Assembly: GCA_934462945.1 (NCBI GenBank)
Contig: CAKSJF010000034.1
Location: forward strand, 1 to 24,799
Reading direction: 5' to 3'
Source of the DNA: an uncultured Clostridia bacterium
Lineage (GTDB): Bacteria; Bacillota; Clostridia; UBA1381
Length of the DNA stretch: 24,799 bases
Part shown: in pieces, positions 20,085 to 24,799 of the stretch
Position numbering within the stretch: position 1 is the stretch's first letter
Layout: each line of letters opens with the position of its first letter
Translations under genes and position numbers: made by a program
The notes under the pieces: model-generated
What the model was told of the DNA's origin: nothing
Databases searched by the model: none
The model's input: only the letters and a program-made list of their open reading frames with translations

Positions 20085-22673
20085 GTGGAAATCGAACGTG
20101 ATTCGCTCACCCCGATGATGAGCCAGTACCTGCTCACCAAGGAGCAGTACGGCGACTGTATCTTATTTTATCGTCTGGGCGACTTTTACGAAATGTTTTT
20201 TGAGGACGCGATTGTTGCGTCCCGTGAATTGGAAATTGCGCTGACCGGCAAAAGCTGCGGTCTGGAGGAACGCGCGCCGATGTGCGGCGTTCCTTTTCAT
20301 AGTGCAAATGTTTATATTGCAAAGCTGGTGGAAAAGGGATATAAGGTTGCCATCTGTGAGCAGGTGGAAGATCCGAAGTCGGCAAAGGGCTTGGTCAAGC
20401 GTGAGGTGATCCGGATTGTAACCCCCGGTACGATCATTGATGAAACCATGCTGGATGATCAGAAAAATAACTATCTGGCAGTGTTATATCAGAAAAACGG
20501 CGGTGCGGCAATTGCTGCTGCCGATATTTCCACCGGGGAAATGTATGCGGCATATGTGGAGGATTTGTCGTTGGTGATGGGTGAGCTTTCGCGCTATCAG
20601 CCGGCGGAAATCCTTTTGAATGAGGACGCGAAAAAGCAATTTTCACACAGTATTGAAACAAGACTGAATTTAGAGCCGGAGTGCCGGGAGCAGGATTTCT
20701 TTTTGGCGGATCCGGAACGCGTGAAAAAACAGTTTCCGAATGCGTCTTTTGACAATGAGGTGTTACTCTGTGCCGTTTCAGCAATGCTCCGGTATCTTTC
20801 CCACACGCAAAAACAGGGATTGGAATATTTAAATCAGTTACAGATTTACAAGGTCAGTGAATTTATGGAATTAGACGCGGCAACGCACCGGAATTTAGAG
20901 CTGACTGAAACTATGCGCGAAAAAATCAAGCGCGGAACGCTTTTATGGGTGTTAGACAGCACAAAAACCTCGATGGGTGCAAGGCTTTTAAAACAATGGG
21001 TGGAAAAGCCGCTGATTGATCCGGAAAAAATCAAACAGCGGTTATATGCAGTAGAAGAATTAGTGAACGATCTGATGCTCCGGGATGAGCTGCGGAGCGT
21101 GTTAGACGGGATTTACGATATTGCAAGAATTGTTTCCCGGATTTCGCTCGGAACGGTTTCTCCAAAGGATCTGATTGCCTTAAAGCTGTCCTTAACCAAG
21201 CTGCCGGATTTGGAATATCAGCTTTCCAAAATGCATTCCGAGCTTTTCTGCGGTATGCAGAAACGGCTGGATATTATGGAGGATGTCCGCACTCTTTTGG
21301 AAAATGCAATTGCAGACGAGCCGCCCCAAACCTTAAAGGACGGCGGTGTGATTAAGGGCGGATACCGGCAGGAATTAGATGAACTCCGCTATGTGCAGAA
21401 AGACGGCGCAAGCTGGATTTTGCAGGCAGAGGCAGAGGAAAAGCAGAAAACCGGCATTAAGAATCTGCGGATTCGCTATAACAAGGTGTTCGGCTATTAT
21501 ATTGAGGTTTCTAATTCTTACAAGGAGCTTGTGCCGGACAATTATATCCGCAAACAGACCCTGGTAAACGGCGAACGGTATATCACCCCGGAACTCAAGG
21601 AAATGGAAAACAAGATTTTAGGTGCGTCCGAGCAGATTGCAGCGCTTGAGGCAGAGCTTTACGAGCAGGTGCGAACTCAACTGGAGGAACAGCTGGAACG
21701 GTTAAAGACAGTCTGCGGTGTTGTTTCGGAGGCAGACGTGATTGCATCCCTGGCAGAGGTGGCATATAAAAATAACTATGTCATGCCGGAGATTTGCTCC
21801 GGCGGTATTTTAGAGATCAAGGACGGACGGCATCCGGTTGTGGAGAAAATGCTCCGGGATGCGCTCTTTGTTCCGAACGATACCGAAATGGACCCGGAGG
21901 ACGCGCGCATGATCATTTTAACCGGTCCGAATATGGCAGGAAAATCGACTTATATGCGGCAGGTGGCATTGATTACGCTGATGGCGCAGATCGGCAGCTT
22001 TGTACCAGCAAGCCGGGCAAGAATTTCTCCGGTGGACAAGATTTTTACCCGTGTGGGCGCATCGGACGATATTGCCGCCGGTCAGAGTACCTTTATGCTG
22101 GAGATGGTGGAGGTTGCGGCAATTTTAGAGCATGCAACGAAAAATTCTCTTGTCATTTTAGATGAGATCGGGCGCGGAACGAGTACCTTTGACGGTCTTT
22201 CGATTGCGTGGGCGGTTGCGGAGTATATGCAGAATCCGAAAAAATCCGGTGCAAAAACGCTTTTTGCCACGCATTATCATGAAATGACCGAATTGGAAGA
22301 TCGGTTGGACGGTGTGAAAAATTATCGGATTGCGGTGAAAAAGCGCGGCGATGATATTACATTTTTAAGAAAAATTGTCCGCGGCGGTGCGGATGACAGC
22401 TATGGAATTGAGGTTGCGGCTTTAGCAGGCGTACCCAAGAGCGTTATTAAGCGTGCCAAGGAGATTTTAGCTGAGATTCAGAGCGGAGAGCATGCGGAGG
22501 CACTGCCGCCGCAGCAGAAAGAGACGGAGGAAATGCCGTCGCAGTTGGATTTTGAGGCACAGACTGCATTTTCGATTGCAGAGGAGTTAAAGCGTATGGA
22601 TGTGACCACCTATACGCCGATTGAGGCAATGAACCAGTTATATGCGCTTTCCAAGCGTGCAAAGGGAGAATAG
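20085..22673 (+). CDS. mutS: DNA mismatch repair protein MutS
   Basis: The protein has 862 residues, normal for MutS. GTG at 20085 is chosen because it follows AGGAGAAG by about 8 bases and gives the usual LTPMM start. It binds mismatches and loops, then recruits MutL. Key sites: mismatch-reading F34-Y35-E36 in GDFYEMF; connector and lever domains in the middle; KTGIKNLRIRYNKVFGYYIEVS clamp region (given as motif only); Walker A GPNMAGKST at 614-622; Walker B DEIGRGTST at about 693; the ATHYHEM motif. The C terminus carries QLDF, a possible clamp-binding motif. mutL follows after 3 bases. Confidence 0.98.
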   Translation: MEIERDSLTPMMSQYLLTKEQYGDCILFYRLGDFYEMFFEDAIVASRELEIALTGKSCGLEERAPMCGVPFHSANVYIAKLVEKGYKVAICEQVEDPKSAKGLVKREVIRIVTPGTIIDETMLDDQKNNYLAVLYQKNGGAAIAAADISTGEMYAAYVEDLSLVMGELSRYQPAEILLNEDAKKQFSHSIETRLNLEPECREQDFFLADPERVKKQFPNASFDNEVLLCAVSAMLRYLSHTQKQGLEYLNQLQIYKVSEFMELDAATHRNLELTETMREKIKRGTLLWVLDSTKTSMGARLLKQWVEKPLIDPEKIKQRLYAVEELVNDLMLRDELRSVLDGIYDIARIVSRISLGTVSPKDLIALKLSLTKLPDLEYQLSKMHSELFCGMQKRLDIMEDVRTLLENAIADEPPQTLKDGGVIKGGYRQELDELRYVQKDGASWILQAEAEEKQKTGIKNLRIRYNKVFGYYIEVSNSYKELVPDNYIRKQTLVNGERYITPELKEMENKILGASEQIAALEAELYEQVRTQLEEQLERLKTVCGVVSEADVIASLAEVAYKNNYVMPEICSGGILEIKDGRHPVVEKMLRDALFVPNDTEMDPEDARMIILTGPNMAGKSTYMRQVALITLMAQIGSFVPASRARISPVDKIFTRVGASDDIAAGQSTFMLEMVEVAAILEHATKNSLVILDEIGRGTSTFDGLSIAWAVAEYMQNPKKSGAKTLFATHYHEMTELEDRLDGVKNYRIAVKKRGDDITFLRKIVRGGADDSYGIEVAALAGVPKSVIKRAKEILAEIQSGEHAEALPPQQKETEEMPSQLDFEAQTAFSIAEELKRMDVTTYTPIEAMNQLYALSKRAKGE

Positions 22674-22676
22674 TTT

Positions 22677-24623
22677 ATGGCGGTAATACATAAGCTGGAT
22701 ACAGAAATTTCAAATAAGATTGCTGCCGGTGAGGTGGTGGAGCGTCCGGCATCGGTGATTAAAGAATTAGTAGAAAATTCAATTGATGCCGGGGCAACAA
22801 AAATCACCGTCCGGATTGAGCGCGGCGGTGTGGCGAAAATGACGGTCACCGACAATGGCTGCGGCATGGCACGGGAGGACGCAGAGCTTGCTTTTCTGCG
22901 CCATGCAACAAGCAAAATTCATACCGTGGAGGATTTGGATGCAATCTACACGTTAGGCTTTCGCGGAGAGGCGCTGTCGAGCATTGCGGCGGTTGCGCAT
23001 GTGGATTTATACACCAAGCGCGAGCAGGACGAAATGGGAACGCATGCAGTCTGCACAGGCGACGGCATCCACTGTACCGAGGAGGGCGCGGCAGACGGAA
23101 CGACCATGATCGTTTCCGATCTGTTTTATAACACACCTGCCCGGATGAAGTTCTTAAAAAAGGACGCAACGGAGGGATCGTATATTTCTGATCTGATGGT
23201 TCGCTTTATTTTAGCGCATCCGGAGATTTCCTTCAGCTTTTTCAGCAACGGAAAGGAGCAATTCCGTTCACCGGGGGATAACCGGCTGTCGAGTTGTGTT
23301 TATGCGGTTTACGGAAAAGCCTATGCCGAGGCGACAATACCGGTATCCTATGAGGAAAACGGGATTCGCATATCCGGTCTGATCGGCAAAAGCAGTACGG
23401 CGCGTGCAAACCGCAGCTATCAGAGCTATTTTGTAAACCACCGTCTGATTAAAAGCGTGTTGATTACAAAAGCGGTGGAGGAAGGTTTTAAAAACCAGAT
23501 CATGATCGGAAAATTTCCGATGGCGATTTTAAATTTAGATATTGACGCGCGGCTGATTGATATTAATGTGCATCCGACCAAGCAGGAGGTCAAATTCTCA
23601 AGAGAGAGCGATATTTTTGTCTGCGTTAAGCGTGCAGTGGAAAACGCGCTTTATCAGACGTTAGATATTCCGAAACGAATTTTACCGGAGGAAAAGAAAA
23701 AGTCGGAGGAACCCGTAAAAAAGGAAGTATTTCCGAAAAGAGATACCGGTGTGCAACTGCCGCTTGCGGAAAAACCGCAGGTGATCTCAAACGAACAGTT
23801 TCAGAAAAAGTTAGAGGAGCATTTTCCGTTTCCAAAGGCAGAGCCTGTGCAGATGAAAAAGCTTTCCGAACCATTGCCGGATAGTTATCGGTGCGATACC
23901 TCGCCGGAATATTTCGCAAAAAAGAAGCAGGAAATCATCTCGCAGATGGAAGCGCCGCGTCCGGCAGCAGAACCGCCGGAAATGACCAAAATACCGGAAA
24001 CGGTGGAAAAGCCTGTGGAGGATGCGGTTGCAGAGCCGGAGGAAATTCCATATTTCCGCGTGATCGGACAAGTTTTTAAAACGTATATCTTAGTGGAGCG
24101 CGGAGAGGAAATGCTGATGATCGATCAGCATGCGGCGCATGAGCGGATCAAGTATGAGGAATTAAAGCGCGAGCTTTCAGAAAAACGTGTGGCATCGCAG
24201 GGACTGCTTCTGCCGGTTACGGTGGATTTATCGGCTGCAGAATTTGAAATTTATCAGGAAAACAAGGCTTTATTTGAAGAATTGGGATTTGAGGCAGAGG
24301 AGTTTGGAAGAAGTTCTGTCATTCTCCGGATGACGCCGGCAGCGGTAGAGCCGGAGGATATTTCGGATGTGTTTATCGAAATGCTGACGCAGATTTCCGA
24401 ATCGAAAGACAAAATCCTGACGAAGAAATCGGAACGCGCACTCTATACCATCGCCTGCAAGGCGGCCGCAAAGGCAAACCGGAAAATGGAGCAGCAGGAG
24501 ATGGAGGGCTTAGTGCGCGGGGTGTTCGGATTAGGAACAATCAATACCTGTCCGCACGGACGCCCGATCACAATTTCGATGAGCAAAAAGGAAATGGAAA
24601 AGGAATTTAAGCGGATTGTTTAA
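22677..24623 (+). CDS. mutL: DNA mismatch repair protein MutL with endonuclease motif
   Basis: The 648-residue protein starts 3 bases after the mutS stop, with GGGAGA inside the end of mutS, so translation is coupled. The N-terminal GHKL ATPase has IAAGEVVERPASVIKELVENS, DNGCGM and TLGFRGEALSSI. A long lysine-proline-glutamate-rich linker spans about residues 340-460. The C-terminal domain has the endonuclease motif DQHAAHERIKYE (483-494), plus ACKAA and CPHGRP motifs. This makes it the nicking MutL of bacteria without MutH, as in Bacillus. The linker length is at the long end. Confidence 0.97.
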   Translation: MAVIHKLDTEISNKIAAGEVVERPASVIKELVENSIDAGATKITVRIERGGVAKMTVTDNGCGMAREDAELAFLRHATSKIHTVEDLDAIYTLGFRGEALSSIAAVAHVDLYTKREQDEMGTHAVCTGDGIHCTEEGAADGTTMIVSDLFYNTPARMKFLKKDATEGSYISDLMVRFILAHPEISFSFFSNGKEQFRSPGDNRLSSCVYAVYGKAYAEATIPVSYEENGIRISGLIGKSSTARANRSYQSYFVNHRLIKSVLITKAVEEGFKNQIMIGKFPMAILNLDIDARLIDINVHPTKQEVKFSRESDIFVCVKRAVENALYQTLDIPKRILPEEKKKSEEPVKKEVFPKRDTGVQLPLAEKPQVISNEQFQKKLEEHFPFPKAEPVQMKKLSEPLPDSYRCDTSPEYFAKKKQEIISQMEAPRPAAEPPEMTKIPETVEKPVEDAVAEPEEIPYFRVIGQVFKTYILVERGEEMLMIDQHAAHERIKYEELKRELSEKRVASQGLLLPVTVDLSAAEFEIYQENKALFEELGFEAEEFGRSSVILRMTPAAVEPEDISDVFIEMLTQISESKDKILTKKSERALYTIACKAAAKANRKMEQQEMEGLVRGVFGLGTINTCPHGRPITISMSKKEMEKEFKRIV

Positions 24624-24635
24624 GGATGTGAGATT

Positions 24636-24799
24636 TTGGAGAAAATACCGATTGTCGTGATCGGAGGGGCGACCGCGTCCGGGAAAACGGCGCTTTCGAT
24701 TGCGCTTGCAAAGCGGTATGGCGGAAGAATTATTTCCGCCGACAGCATGCAGATCTACCGCCGGATGGATATTGGGTCTGCAAAGCCGACCATGGAGGA
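24636..24799 (+). CDS. miaA: tRNA dimethylallyltransferase, N-terminal part (cut by window end)
   Basis: TTG at 24636 is taken as start, 7 bases after AAGGATG and 12 bases after the mutL stop. The 54 residues present contain the MiaA P-loop GGATASGKTALS (G10-T18 region) and the substrate-site stretch SADSMQIYRRMDIGSAKPT. MiaA adds the dimethylallyl group to A37 of tRNA, giving i6A, the substrate that MiaB (first gene of this block) then thiomethylates. Thus the two ends of the operon carry successive steps of one tRNA modification. The rest of the gene lies outside the window. Confidence 0.93.
   Translation, partial: MEKIPIVVIGGATASGKTALSIALAKRYGGRIISADSMQIYRRMDIGSAKPTME

Noticed and set aside
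1..24799. CRISPR array, tRNA or rRNA genes, transposase or integrase
   Set aside because: No regularly spaced repeats, no tRNA cloverleaf and no mobile-element enzyme motif was found on either strand.

Overview
This window looks like a chromosome segment of a Gram-positive Clostridia-type Firmicute. The pointers are strong AGGAGG-type ribosome binding sites, sigma-A promoters close to TTGACA-N17-TATAAT, a type III glutamine synthetase, S-layer homology (SLH) proteins, a GerMN germination-type lipoprotein or secreted protein, and the conserved order miaB - ric/YlbF-family gene - mutS - mutL - miaA. The order or family within Clostridia cannot be fixed from the sequence alone. No rRNA, tRNA, CRISPR array or transposase gene is visible.

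Left part (1-4,800): a visibly AT-rich accessory region. It holds the 3' end of an Rhs-type polymorphic toxin whose tip carries a peptidoglycan-binding domain and a polymorphic-toxin-type-44 domain, overlapped by a candidate immunity gene. Next comes a displaced second Rhs tip, without a start codon, fused to an Amidase_6-type cysteine amidase. A run of six small membrane, secreted or lipoprotein genes follows, including a DUF3997-like lipoprotein and an Imm17-like two-helix membrane protein. This reads as a toxin-tip and immunity-gene reserve built by recombination at the conserved Rhs tip sequence.

Boundary (4,800-5,469): about 670 bases without a convincing gene, rich in hairpins, ending in a good promoter.

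Middle (5,470-14,060): two exported SLH-type cell-surface proteins separated by a small repeat element with perfect 47-bp inverted arms. Then come a LUD-domain protein, a type III glutamine synthetase (glnN) and a small TSCPD protein in one tight run, and a GerMN-domain gene with a sigma-E-like promoter and an inverted repeat over its start. A second, rearranged copy of the repeat element lies just upstream of galM (aldose 1-epimerase).

Right part (14,344-24,799): galM converges on a minus-strand PHP-phosphoesterase/zinc-dehydrogenase pair across a bidirectional terminator. That pair diverges from a DeoR-family repressor; the two promoters have overlapping -10 boxes and are surrounded by TGATCAA-like repeats. 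The window ends in the housekeeping block miaB - YlbF/Ric family - mutS - mutL - miaA (cut by the window end), which combines tRNA A37 modification, mRNA-processing control and mismatch repair. The biology most open to discovery is the displaced Rhs tip array, the hairpin-rich boundary, the two inverted-repeat elements and the LUD-GlnN-TSCPD association.
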